NCBI GenBank assembly: GCA_023244975.1
Contig: JAHFLG010000023.1
Span: 3,537 to 16,370, forward strand
Length of the DNA: 12,834 bases
Source: Candidatus Harrisonbacteria bacterium
GTDB taxonomy: Bacteria > Patescibacteriota > Minisyncoccia > UBA6257 > 1-14-0-10-44-23
Direction of reading: 5' to 3'
Shown: one piece after another, positions 6,464 through 12,752 of the stretch
Position numbering within the stretch: position 1 is the first letter of the stretch
How the letters are laid out: each line of letters opens with the position of its first letter
Notes under the pieces: model-generated
What the model saw: only the letters and a program-made list of their open reading frames with translations
What the model was told of the DNA's origin: nothing
Databases searched by the model: none
Program-made: the position numbers and the translations under genes

Positions 6464-8959
6464 TCAATTTTTTTTCTTACTTTTGATTTTACTGCGAATG
6501 ATATCGGCCAGAGCAGGAGAGAGAAGTTGTGCTTTTTGTCCAGTTTCTATCTTTCTCCATTGATAGTTTGTATCGACATATCCAGGATCTTTAATTTTCT
6601 CTTCAGCAAATGCCCTTACAAGAGTAGTCCGATCGACACCAAGTTCTCTTTTTAGCGCAGCTATCGTGATTTCACCGGGTTGTGCAGCTGCGTGTGCATT
6701 GAATTCGGCGACGATCATTCTTTTTAGGTCTGGCGAATAATGTAAATCTACATTTCCGGACACACCTCTTTTTAATTTTTGGTTTTCGTCAAAATATGCA
6801 GGATTTTTGATTCTTACTGCCTGCGCGCATCGAAGGACAGTTCTTTCATTTGTTTGTAATTCACGCGCTAGAGTGCCCGTAGGCATTTCTCCGTCACCTG
6901 CGCGTTCAACAGCATTAAATTCTTTGCGAATGATGTCTGCAAACTCAGCTGAAAGGTAGTGGTTTTTTTGTAGCCCAGTAGGTCGGTATTTACTTCTATA
7001 ATGTTCACTGTAAAATTCAGGACTTTCTTTTTCTAGCTTTTCGACGCGTTCCTTTATCGTGCCAGGAGCGCAGTCTAGCTCCGCCGCCAGTCCATTTACA
7101 GTTACATCACCTTTTTTCGGTCTTTCGAAAGATCCGACGTGAGCCCGGATTTTATCTGCGAGTTCTCGAGAAAATTGCCACGATGCACTCCCAGTACTGT
7201 TTTTCCGCCATTTGTAATGCTCCGCAACATATTCCGGAGTTAGATTTTTTCTCGCTAACTCGAGAATACTATCGGCATTACTGCGCAATTCGCGAACGAG
7301 CGCATTTGTGGTAATCCAATCTTCACCTCCGTTTTCAACAGACCTAACTCCTTGGCGGATGTTGTCTGCTAATTCTGCTGAGATATAATGAGATCGGCGG
7401 TTGCCTTTTCCCCTCTTTAGTCTGTAATTCTTTTTGCAATATTCGGGATTACTAAGCTCTAAGTTGCTAATTTGTCTCTCTATTGTTTTAATGGCGATAC
7501 CCAGTTCAGTGGCTAAGGCACTGATCATGATATCTCCATCTTCGGCAACTTCCAATTCCTCTTCACGCATCTTTTTTGCCTTGCTGTAAATGCTTACTAT
7601 CTCTTCATCGCTTGTGATAATATCAATATTATTAAAAATAATATTAGTCCTAGGGGTCGACGCCGTAGTTTGATTTATACGAACACCACCGAAGCGCCTA
7701 GATTTCTTTTTTAATCGATTGACACTTACTGCCCCAAGGATTTCAGGATAAGTAATCGGTCCAGGTTTTGTCTCATCTGGATATTCGTCGATAAAATCGA
7801 TTATATAAGCAATTTTATCTTCATCGTTTGGGTCAAGACGAAGCACGCGGCCGCCTCTTTGTTGGGCGACAACTTGTGAAAGAGTTGGTCGAAGCATAAA
7901 GGCGACGCTCGCACGAGGCTCATTAAATCCTTCAATTAATTTATCCGCACTGCATAGAACTTTGATTGAGCCGTCTTTGTAAGCGGTGAGTATTTTTTGC
8001 GTATCCTTGCGAGATGTTTTGCCCGTGATTACTGCTGCTGAAATATTGTTTTGGCGAAAGAGCTCTGCGAGATTTTCTGCGTGATCGACTCCAGCACAAA
8101 AGGCGATCGCTGTTTTGCCGCTAAAATACTCTTGATACATTTTCATCGCTGATTCGTTGCGGGCGGCAACATTGACAGCTTTTTCTAGGGCTTTTTGGTC
8201 GAAGTCATGGCCATCAGCAGTTTCTTGGATTTTTATGCTGCTTAAATTTACTTTTGTTCGTCGGAATGCGCACGTAACATCCGAAAGAAGCCCTCCCTCA
8301 ATAGCTTCTTTAGTTTCCATGCTGTGAATCTCTGTGGTAAGTAATTTTCTAAGTCCTTTTTCGTCATTGAATTCAGGTGTCGCAGAAAACCCAAGACGGA
8401 TAGCAGATGTAAATTCGTCAATTGCAGCAGCTCTTTTTACGCTGAGCGACCTGTGTGCCTCATCGAGTATCAGGCAATCAAAAATTTTCGGGTCGATACC
8501 GTCTGATCCTCCAGATTGCCGCCATTTTTCTACCTGAATAAGGAGAGAGTCATATGTAGTAACCGTAATTTCGTTGCCGAATTCTTTTGCATCTCCGAAA
8601 ATGCGTCCAACTGTCAGTCCTGGTGCATGGATTTTAAGCTCATTGATCGTTTGATCTACTAGATTTTTTTTCGGTACTACAATCAGCGTTTTCTGATGAA
8701 GCGCTTCGACGACTTCGCTGAACAGAACAGTTTTGCCAATTCCAGTCGGCAATGTTATGTAACCATCTCGTTCGCCTTTTTCAAGATGGTCGCGTATGTC
8801 TTCGAAGGCAGTGAACTGCCGATCTTCAAGGATCCGTGAATTTTCAGATTTTTTATGCGCTTCAATATAATCATCTAGATTATTGAGCATTCGAAGCCAT
8901 TTTTTTTTCGGTTTGTAAATTTTGTTCGGGCCGTTTCTGGTTATCGATCCTTTTACCAT
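6464..8959 (-). CDS. SF2 DEAH-box helicase with five C-terminal HTH-like repeats
   Basis: An 831-residue protein. Residues ~45-400 form a two-lobe superfamily 2 ATPase of the ResIII/DEAD-DEAH type: motif I LPTGIGKT (70-77), motif Ia VVPKKNLVDQ (94-103), motif II LDEAH (165-169), motif III FSATP (191-195), motif IV near AIAFCAGVDHAENL (284-297), motif V VLCSADKLIEGFNEP (334-348) and motif VI QQRGGRVLR (366-374). All catalytic motifs look intact, so NTP-driven nucleic-acid translocation or unwinding is expected. Residues 476-831 are five tandem ~72-residue helix-turn-helix-like repeats, probably nucleic-acid binding. No nuclease or methylase domain is present. The ATG at 8959 has no Shine-Dalgarno and lies inside the upstream small ORF (80-nt overlap), so the true N-terminus is uncertain. 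The gene is AT-richer than its neighbours, suggesting transfer. A defence or repair role is possible but unproven. Confidence 0.85.
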   Translation of the reverse strand: MVKGSITRNGPNKIYKPKKKWLRMLNNLDDYIEAHKKSENSRILEDRQFTAFEDIRDHLEKGERDGYITLPTGIGKTVLFSEVVEALHQKTLIVVPKKNLVDQTINELKIHAPGLTVGRIFGDAKEFGNEITVTTYDSLLIQVEKWRQSGGSDGIDPKIFDCLILDEAHRSLSVKRAAAIDEFTSAIRLGFSATPEFNDEKGLRKLLTTEIHSMETKEAIEGGLLSDVTCAFRRTKVNLSSIKIQETADGHDFDQKALEKAVNVAARNESAMKMYQEYFSGKTAIAFCAGVDHAENLAELFRQNNISAAVITGKTSRKDTQKILTAYKDGSIKVLCSADKLIEGFNEPRASVAFMLRPTLSQVVAQQRGGRVLRLDPNDEDKIAYIIDFIDEYPDETKPGPITYPEILGAVSVNRLKKKSRRFGGVRINQTTASTPRTNIIFNNIDIITSDEEIVSIYSKAKKMREEELEVAEDGDIMISALATELGIAIKTIERQISNLELSNPEYCKKNYRLKRGKGNRRSHYISAELADNIRQGVRSVENGGEDWITTNALVRELRSNADSILELARKNLTPEYVAEHYKWRKNSTGSASWQFSRELADKIRAHVGSFERPKKGDVTVNGLAAELDCAPGTIKERVEKLEKESPEFYSEHYRSKYRPTGLQKNHYLSAEFADIIRKEFNAVERAGDGEMPTGTLARELQTNERTVLRCAQAVRIKNPAYFDENQKLKRGVSGNVDLHYSPDLKRMIVAEFNAHAAAQPGEITIAALKRELGVDRTTLVRAFAEEKIKDPGYVDTNYQWRKIETGQKAQLLSPALADIIRSKIKSKKKN
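6467..7534 (-). repeat. Five tandem ~72-residue HTH-like repeats in the helicase C-terminus
   Basis: At protein level the repeats start near residues 476, 547, 618, 691 and 763 (DNA 7534-7322, 7321-7109, 7108-6890, 6889-6674 and 6673-6467), a period of 71-73 residues. Each unit reads approximately: acidic residue and short strand; LAxEL with a following T(I/L/V) (a helix-turn-helix pattern); a P-x-(Y/F) turn; an (N/H)Y-x-basic stretch; a Gly/Ser linker; then HY(L/I)S-x-ELAD-x-IR. Repeat 4 has lost the ELAD match (SPDLKRMIV) and repeat 5 has LLS for HYLS. A half-unit seems to precede repeat 1 (about 446-475). The units differ in sequence, so the duplication is old. Confidence 0.75.
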
Positions 8960-9137
8960 TACGGAGTGCCGCTACATATGCTGCGTAACGACGTGGGAAT
9001 TTTTTCTTCAGCTCTTCATGAGACATGTCGACTACAGCTTCAAGATCCCCACGCTGAGTCAAGAAATCATCGATGATGTTCTCAGCATCATCTACTTGTT
9101 TACGTAATATATCTGGTTTTTTTGGAAAAGTTTCCAT
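8880..9137 (-). CDS. Small charged protein overlapping the helicase; possibly its true N-terminal domain
   Basis: An 85-residue, helical and charged ORF that I do not recognise. A predicted helical region (ILRKQVDDAENIIDDFL) is followed by DLEAVVDMSHEELKKKFPRRYAAYVAALRNGK and a basic, disordered tail. It overlaps the helicase ORF by 80 nt in another frame. The frames meet at an A9 tract (8900-8908). Removing one A would join residues 1-79 to the helicase at Trp21, giving a continuous ~890-residue protein. The final residues after that tract (MASNAQ) look like out-of-frame read-through. No Shine-Dalgarno precedes the ATG, but a 16-bp palindrome lies 7 bp upstream. Either it is a separate, translationally coupled partner, or it is the displaced N-terminus of the helicase. 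Confidence 0.5.
   Translation of the reverse strand: METFPKKPDILRKQVDDAENIIDDFLTQRGDLEAVVDMSHEELKKKFPRRYAAYVAALRNGKRIDNQKRPEQNLQTEKKMASNAQ
8900..8908 (-). other. A9 homopolymer at the frame junction of the small ORF and helicase
   Basis: The minus strand reads CCG followed by nine A and TGG. In the small-ORF frame this gives E-K-K-M; in the helicase frame P-K-K-K-W. Passing from the first frame to the second needs a +1 shift, equivalent to loss of one A. Runs of nine A/T are known sites of polymerase slippage and of assembly errors. Confidence 0.6.
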
Positions 9138-9144
9138 AAGCTAT

Positions 9145-9160
9145 GTATAGTGCACTATAC
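9145..9160. promoter_or_regulatory. Perfect 16-bp palindrome, candidate operator
   Basis: GTATAGTGCACTATAC is exactly self-complementary and lies 7 bp upstream of the start of the 85-residue minus-strand ORF. It includes TATAGT and TATACA (partly), which could serve as minus-strand -10 boxes, although no matching -35 is seen. Position and symmetry fit the binding site of a dimeric repressor covering the promoter of the helicase unit. No regulator gene is visible, unless the HTH-repeat helicase itself acts here. Confidence 0.45.
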
Positions 9161-9224
9161 TATGATAATGGTATTCTTTTTCTTAGCGTTTCGCAAAAGA
9201 AGAGATGTACTCATAGCAAGGTTA

Positions 9225-9253
9225 TTGACAAGAATTTGGGTTTCGACTATTCT
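9225..9253 (+). promoter_or_regulatory. Promoter of the infA-rpoA ribosomal operon
   Basis: TTGACA (9225-9230) and TATTCT (9248-9253) are separated by exactly 17 bp: a consensus -35 and a good -10 for a housekeeping sigma factor. Transcription should begin near 9259-9260, about 5 nt before the infA ATG, leaving no room for a Shine-Dalgarno. This places an operon start between the helicase unit and infA. Confidence 0.65.
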
Positions 9254-9264
9254 TACTCAATTAC

Positions 9265-9483
9265 ATGTCAGATACCAAGTCGGTTCGCGCGGTAGAGGGG
9301 ATGATTGAAGAGGCCCTTCCTGGAGCGACGTTTCGAGTTAAACTACCGGATAGTACATTGGCCTTAGGCCATCTCTCGGGAAAAATGCGGCTCTACCGCA
9401 TTAAAATAATCCCAGGGGACCGGGTAATCATTGAATTTGGCCCGTACGACAATGCGCGCGGCCGAATCACTCGAAGACTGTAG
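9265..9483 (+). CDS. infA: Translation initiation factor IF-1
   Basis: A 72-residue protein, the normal length for bacterial IF-1, a single OB-fold that binds the 30S A site and assists IF-2 and IF-3 during initiation. Characteristic stretches are EGMIEEALPGATFRVKL, GHLSGKMRLYRIKIIPGDRV, and the ending YDNARGRITRRL, the usual YD...GRI.RR signature (E. coli: YDLSKGRIVFRSR). It is the first gene of the operon, directly behind a strong promoter with a very short leader and no Shine-Dalgarno. In many bacteria secY, adk and map stand just upstream of infA; here that place is taken by the oppositely oriented helicase unit. Confidence 0.95.
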   Translation: MSDTKSVRAVEGMIEEALPGATFRVKLPDSTLALGHLSGKMRLYRIKIIPGDRVIIEFGPYDNARGRITRRL

Positions 9484-9502
9484 TATCAGACAGAGTATAT
9501 AT

Positions 9503-9616
9503 ATGAAGGTTCGTTCATCCGTAAAAAAGATTTGTCAGAAGTGCAAAACCGTCCGTAGAGGGGGACGGGTCTATGTTATTTGCTCGACTCCTAAACACAA
9601 ACAGCGACAGGGTTAA
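9503..9616 (+). CDS. rpmJ: 50S ribosomal protein bL36
   Basis: A 37-residue protein beginning MKVRSSVKKICQKCKTVRRG and ending PKHKQRQG, nearly the textbook bL36. It retains the zinc-binding set Cys11, Cys14, Cys27 and His32 (the C+ form). It is a late-assembling large-subunit protein that contacts 23S rRNA. The frame is open further upstream (from 9431, inside infA), but the conserved MKVR start fixes the ATG at 9503. It follows infA after 19 nt, the usual infA-rpmJ order. Confidence 0.95.
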   Translation: MKVRSSVKKICQKCKTVRRGGRVYVICSTPKHKQRQG

Positions 9617-9646
9617 TTTCAAAGTACAAATTTCAAATTTCTAAAC

Positions 9647-10030
9647 ATGCGTATCGCTGGTATCAACATTCCGGATAACAAGAGAGTCGATGTAGCCCTG
9701 CGCTACATTTATGGCGTTGGCCCAGCTCGTGCAACGTTGATTGCCAAGTCTACTAATGTTGACCCAGCCAAGCGCGCTAAGGATTTGGACGCGACTGAGG
9801 TTAACAAGATTAAGGAGTACATGGAAAAGAACTTTAAGATTGAAGGTGAGCTCCGCAGCGTCATCAAGCAGAACATCGGCATGCTCAAAGAACTCGAAAC
9901 CTACCGCGGCACCCGCCACATGCGCCGCCTTCCGGTACGCGGACAGCGCACCAAGACCAACTCCCGCACCGTTCGCGGTAACACTCGTAAGACTGCCGGA
10001 TCTGGTAAGAGAAAAGTTGAACTGAAATAA
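9647..10030 (+). CDS. rpsM: 30S ribosomal protein uS13
   Basis: A 127-residue protein of normal uS13 length. It begins MRIAGINIPDNKRVDVALRY, followed by the helix-two-turn-helix motif YGVGPARATLIAK, and ends in the conserved basic tail with YRGTRHMRRLPVRGQRTKTN and SRTVRG. uS13 sits in the head of the small subunit, touching the P-site tRNA and the bridge to the large subunit. The 30-nt gap from rpmJ is AT-rich with a repeated TTTCAAA motif and no Shine-Dalgarno. The stop is 1 nt before the rpsK start. Confidence 0.95.
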   Translation: MRIAGINIPDNKRVDVALRYIYGVGPARATLIAKSTNVDPAKRAKDLDATEVNKIKEYMEKNFKIEGELRSVIKQNIGMLKELETYRGTRHMRRLPVRGQRTKTNSRTVRGNTRKTAGSGKRKVELK

Positions 10031-10031
10031 C

Positions 10032-10484
10032 ATGGGTAAAAAGAAGATTGGTACGCAGACAACTGAAGAGGCGATGACGCAGGCAACCGCTATAGACAGC
10101 GCGGTTACTGCCTCATCTGTTAAGAATGTTGCTAAAAAGATTGAGCAGGGACGTGTCTACGTCAAAGCCAGCTACAACAACACGATTATCTCGGTCACTG
10201 ATGAAAAGGGTAACCTCGTCTGCTGGTCTACGGCCGGAAGCCTTGGCTTCAAGGGTCCGAAAAAGGCCACGCCATTTGCTGCTTCAAAAATTGTGGCCGC
10301 GCTTTCGGAAAAACTGCGCAAGGCCGGACTTTCTAATGTTACTATTTTCTTAAACGGTATCGGCGGTGGCCGTGACTCATCGATTCGCTCCTTTGTGAAC
10401 CAGGGTTTTACGGTGCTTGGTATCCATGATGTTACGCCGGTTCCGCACAACGGTCCGAAAGCTAAGAAAGTCCGGAGAATATAA
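10032..10484 (+). CDS. rpsK: 30S ribosomal protein uS11
   Basis: A 150-residue uS11, a platform protein of the small subunit that lines the mRNA exit channel. Conserved stretches are GRVYVKASYNNTIISVTDEKGN, WSTAGSLGFKGPKKATPFAA and the ending VTPVPHNGPKAKKVRRI. The first ~37 residues before GRVYVKASYNNT are a Lys/Thr/Ala-rich extension, about 20 residues longer than in the E. coli protein (about 129 residues in total). The start directly follows the rpsM stop (1-nt gap), so coupled translation is likely; no Shine-Dalgarno is visible. Confidence 0.95.
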   Translation: MGKKKIGTQTTEEAMTQATAIDSAVTASSVKNVAKKIEQGRVYVKASYNNTIISVTDEKGNLVCWSTAGSLGFKGPKKATPFAASKIVAALSEKLRKAGLSNVTIFLNGIGGGRDSSIRSFVNQGFTVLGIHDVTPVPHNGPKAKKVRRI

Positions 10485-10488
10485 GACG

Positions 10489-10507
10489 TATACGACCTAT
10501 TAGACCT
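10489..10507 (+). repeat. Intergenic 19-nt leader motif before rpsD (copy 1)
   Basis: TATACGACCTATTAGACCT fills most of the 25-nt gap between rpsK and rpsD. It matches the sequence before the probable rpsI (12753-12771) at 17 of 19 positions. Inside this copy GACCTAT occurs twice, 9 nt apart. It replaces a Shine-Dalgarno at this start. Confidence 0.5.
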
Positions 10508-10509
10508 AT

Positions 10510-11133
10510 ATGTTTAACACTCGATCAAAACGCGAACGTAGCCTCGGCACCTCACTCGGCCTCAAGCCGTTTAGAAGCGCTGGTCCAAAATCTGCTATCA
10601 CTCGACGGCCCGGTAAGCCAGGTCAACACGGTAGCGCCCGCCGCCGCGGACCATCCGAGTTCGGCGAGCAGCTCGCTGAAAAGCAAAAGTTTAAATACAG
10701 CTACGGCCTGCGCGAAGCCCAGCTCCGCAATACGTTTAAGAAAGCCTCCAAGAGTCAGTCCAATACCGGACCGCTCTTTGTGAGCTTGCTTGAGCGCCGT
10801 CTTGATAACGTCGTCTATCGTCTTGGCATTGCTCCGTCCCGCTCGGTTGGTCGCCAGCTGATTGGTCATGGCCACATCCACGTCAACTCCCGTCGCGTCA
10901 GCGCCCCCAGCTACCAAGTGAAGGCTAACGACATTATCGCTATCCGCCCGGAGTCCAAAGACCACCCGGTGCTTAAAGAGCTCGCTGAAAAGCTGAAGAA
11001 ATATCAGACCCCAAGCTGGCTTTCTATTGATCCAGTGAGCCTTCAGGGAAAGGTCGTAACATTACCGAAAGACGTCGAAGCTCCTTTTGACATCTCTTTG
11101 GTCGTTGATTATTATTCAAAAATTGTAAAATAA
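10510..11133 (+). CDS. rpsD: 30S ribosomal protein uS4
   Basis: A 207-residue uS4, a primary 16S rRNA-binding protein that nucleates small-subunit assembly. The N-terminal part has the conserved RRPGKPGQHG and YGLREAQLRNTF stretches. The S4 RNA-binding domain lies at about 96-143 (from ERRLDNVVYRLGIAPSRSVGRQ to the GHIHVNSRRV loop). The protein has no cysteine at all, so it is the zinc-free form. In E. coli, S4 is the autogenous repressor of the alpha operon, and here the following 96-nt gap before rpoA is the longest inside the operon. The ATG follows the 19-nt leader motif, with no Shine-Dalgarno. Confidence 0.95.
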   Translation: MFNTRSKRERSLGTSLGLKPFRSAGPKSAITRRPGKPGQHGSARRRGPSEFGEQLAEKQKFKYSYGLREAQLRNTFKKASKSQSNTGPLFVSLLERRLDNVVYRLGIAPSRSVGRQLIGHGHIHVNSRRVSAPSYQVKANDIIAIRPESKDHPVLKELAEKLKKYQTPSWLSIDPVSLQGKVVTLPKDVEAPFDISLVVDYYSKIVK

Positions 11134-11229
11134 CATACGGCCGGAAACACGAATCTGAACTAGCTGCCCGAATCTGTTCTTTATTGGTGCAGATAGCATG
11201 GATTAGTAGGGAAGGCCGCAACTAAACAT
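11134..11229 (+). promoter_or_regulatory. Structured leader before rpoA
   Basis: A 96-nt gap, unusually long in an otherwise compact operon. It contains a direct repeat CGAATCTG (11150-11157 and 11169-11176), a possible hairpin ATCTG (11172-11176) with CAGAT (11190-11194), and CGGCC (11138-11142) complementary to GGCCG (11214-11218), which could close the leader into one fold. An AGGGAAGG (11208-11215) lies 14 nt before the rpoA ATG, rather far for a Shine-Dalgarno. I see no convincing promoter. An uS4-responsive control element is an inference from position. Confidence 0.35.
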
Positions 11230-12015
11230 ATGGAAAACTTACTTAACGAAAATCTAAAATTGAACCTGATTAGTGAAGAGGGAAACGTCGGTACGTTTGA
11301 GATCGAAGGACTCTATCGCGGCTACGGCCTGACGGTTGGTAACGCTCTGCGACGCGTATTGCTGTCGTCCCTTCCGGGCGCGGCCATCACCAGCGTGAAA
11401 ATAAAGGGCGTGGGTCACGAATTTACGACTATCCCGGGAGTTATGGAAGATGTAGTTGAGATCTGCTTGAACTTGAAAAAGGCTCGCTTTGCCTTTGCCG
11501 GCGAAGAGGGCGCTTCTGAAGTGCTTGTTCTCAAGGCTAAGGGCGAGGGCGCAGTGACTGCTTCTACTATCAAGGATTCTGCTAACGTCCAGGTCATTAG
11601 CCCGGATCTACACCTGTTTACTATCTCTGAAAAGGGAACTGAGGTTGATATGGAGCTGACAATTACCCGCGGCCTTGGCTATGTACCGGTTGAGTCGTTC
11701 AAAACAGTGACTCTTCCTGTGGGCGTTTTGCAGCTTGATGCTTTGTTCTCGCCAGTCACTAAGGTCAACTTTACGGTTGAAAATATGCGCGTTGGCGACA
11801 AGACCGACTTTAACAAGGTTCACTTGCTGATTGAAACCGATGGCGGCATCACTCCGACCGCTGCTCTCAAGCACGCACTCTCGATTCTTACAGGCCACTT
11901 CTCGAAAGTGCTTGAACAGCTTGATCCTCTCGTTACCCAGGTTGCCTTTGCTACGGTAGCCGGCAGTGAAGAGAAAAAGCCGAAAAAGAAAGCAGCTAAA
12001 AAGAAATCAGAATAA
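11230..12015 (+). CDS. rpoA: RNA polymerase alpha subunit, N-terminal domain only
   Basis: A 261-residue alpha subunit. The N-terminal dimerisation and assembly domain is complete: GYGLTVGNALRRVLLSSLPG (31-50), HEFTTIPGVMEDV (63-75), GLGYVPVE (148-155), the VEN.RVG..TDF run (183-194) and TDGGITPTAALKHA (203-216). After residue ~244 only a Lys-rich tail (KKPKKKAAKKK) follows. The usual C-terminal domain (alpha is about 310-330 residues in most bacteria), which contacts UP elements and activators, is absent. The reading frame ends cleanly, 6 nt before rplQ, so this is not an obvious frameshift. Alpha dimerises and nucleates assembly of beta and beta-prime. Confidence 0.95.
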   Translation: MENLLNENLKLNLISEEGNVGTFEIEGLYRGYGLTVGNALRRVLLSSLPGAAITSVKIKGVGHEFTTIPGVMEDVVEICLNLKKARFAFAGEEGASEVLVLKAKGEGAVTASTIKDSANVQVISPDLHLFTISEKGTEVDMELTITRGLGYVPVESFKTVTLPVGVLQLDALFSPVTKVNFTVENMRVGDKTDFNKVHLLIETDGGITPTAALKHALSILTGHFSKVLEQLDPLVTQVAFATVAGSEEKKPKKKAAKKKSE

Positions 12016-12021
12016 CATTGT

Positions 12022-12366
12022 ATGGCAGTTTCAGCCCGAAAATTTCATAGAACCACCGGCAAGCGCAGAGCGTTTGTTAAAGGTATTGCCGCGAACCTGA
12101 TTGTGCACGGTAAAATAGAGACCACTGTCGAGCGCGCTAAAGAGATCCGTCCGGTTGTTGAGCGCTACGTCACCTTTGCCAAACACGGTCAGACCAGCGA
12201 CCTCCGTATGCTCATGACCAAGCTGCCTAAGGGTGCTGCTCAGAAGCTCTTTTATGAAGTCGCGCCGAAGTATAAAGATCGAAAGGGTGGCTATCTCCGC
12301 ATCACTAAGCAGACTTCCCAGCGCTTCCGCGACGGCGCTAAAATGGCTACAATCGAATTTGTCTAA
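12022..12366 (+). CDS. rplQ: 50S ribosomal protein bL17
   Basis: A 114-residue bL17, close to the usual length. Signature stretches are KFHRTTGKRRAFVKGIAANL near the start, HGKIETTVERAKEIRPVVER, and the C-terminal KDRKGGYLRITKQTSQRFRDGA. It lies near the peptide exit region of the large subunit. The rpoA-rplQ order is the standard end of the alpha operon. It starts 6 nt after rpoA and ends 2 nt before rplM, with no Shine-Dalgarno at either start, which suggests coupled translation. Confidence 0.95.
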   Translation: MAVSARKFHRTTGKRRAFVKGIAANLIVHGKIETTVERAKEIRPVVERYVTFAKHGQTSDLRMLMTKLPKGAAQKLFYEVAPKYKDRKGGYLRITKQTSQRFRDGAKMATIEFV

Positions 12367-12368
12367 TT

Positions 12369-12749
12369 ATGGCTACACCAAACAAAGCAACAACTAAAAA
12401 GCCCTATCAGCAGCACGTTATCGACGCCAGCGGCCAGATTCTCGGCCGGCTCGCGACCCAGGTGGCACACCTGCTCCAGGGTAAAGAGAGTGCTGACTAT
12501 CTGCCGCGACTTTCAGGCAGCAATGTAGTTGTCGTAAAGAATGCTGCAAAAATCAAAGTGACCCGCAACAAGTCTGTGACTAAGCTCTACCATCACCACA
12601 CCGGCTACCAAGGTCACTTGTACACCAAAACCTATGGCCAGATTGTCGCTGCTGATCCGACTGCTGCTCTGCGACTTGCTGTGTACAACATGCTCCCGGC
12701 AAACTGGCTGCGTCAGCGCCGCATGAACCGTTTAAAAATAGAAGCCTAA
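12369..12749 (+). CDS. rplM: 50S ribosomal protein uL13 (short form)
   Basis: A 126-residue uL13, an early assembly protein of the large subunit. Recognisable parts are VIDASGQILGRLATQVAHLLQGK, NVVVVKNAAKIKVTRNK, KLYHHHTGYQGHL and ADPTAALRLAVYNMLPANWLRQRRMNRLKIEA (shown here by its ends: positions about 12651-12746). Typical uL13 is about 142-150 residues. This one has a short N-terminal lead and lacks the final segment normally following the LKVY motif. The frame ends in an ordinary stop followed by the 19-nt leader motif, so it is probably a genuine short variant. Confidence 0.92.
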   Translation: MATPNKATTKKPYQQHVIDASGQILGRLATQVAHLLQGKESADYLPRLSGSNVVVVKNAAKIKVTRNKSVTKLYHHHTGYQGHLYTKTYGQIVAADPTAALRLAVYNMLPANWLRQRRMNRLKIEA

Positions 12750-12752
12750 CGA

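Noticed and set aside
6468..6475. T8 run after the Baseplate J-like gene as a terminator
   Set aside because: No hairpin precedes it on +; it encodes the terminal Lys residues of the helicase on -.
9617..9646. TTTCAAA-type repeat before rpsM as a regulatory element
   Set aside because: Short, AT-rich and only two imperfect units; nothing beyond low complexity can be supported.
9641..10033. 130-residue minus-strand ORF opposite rpsM
   Set aside because: Shadow of the highly conserved uS13 gene; no start signal and no recognisable protein.
10552..10965. 137-residue minus-strand ORF opposite rpsD
   Set aside because: Shadow of uS4 with Ala/Gly-rich, low-complexity content caused by the codon use of the real gene.
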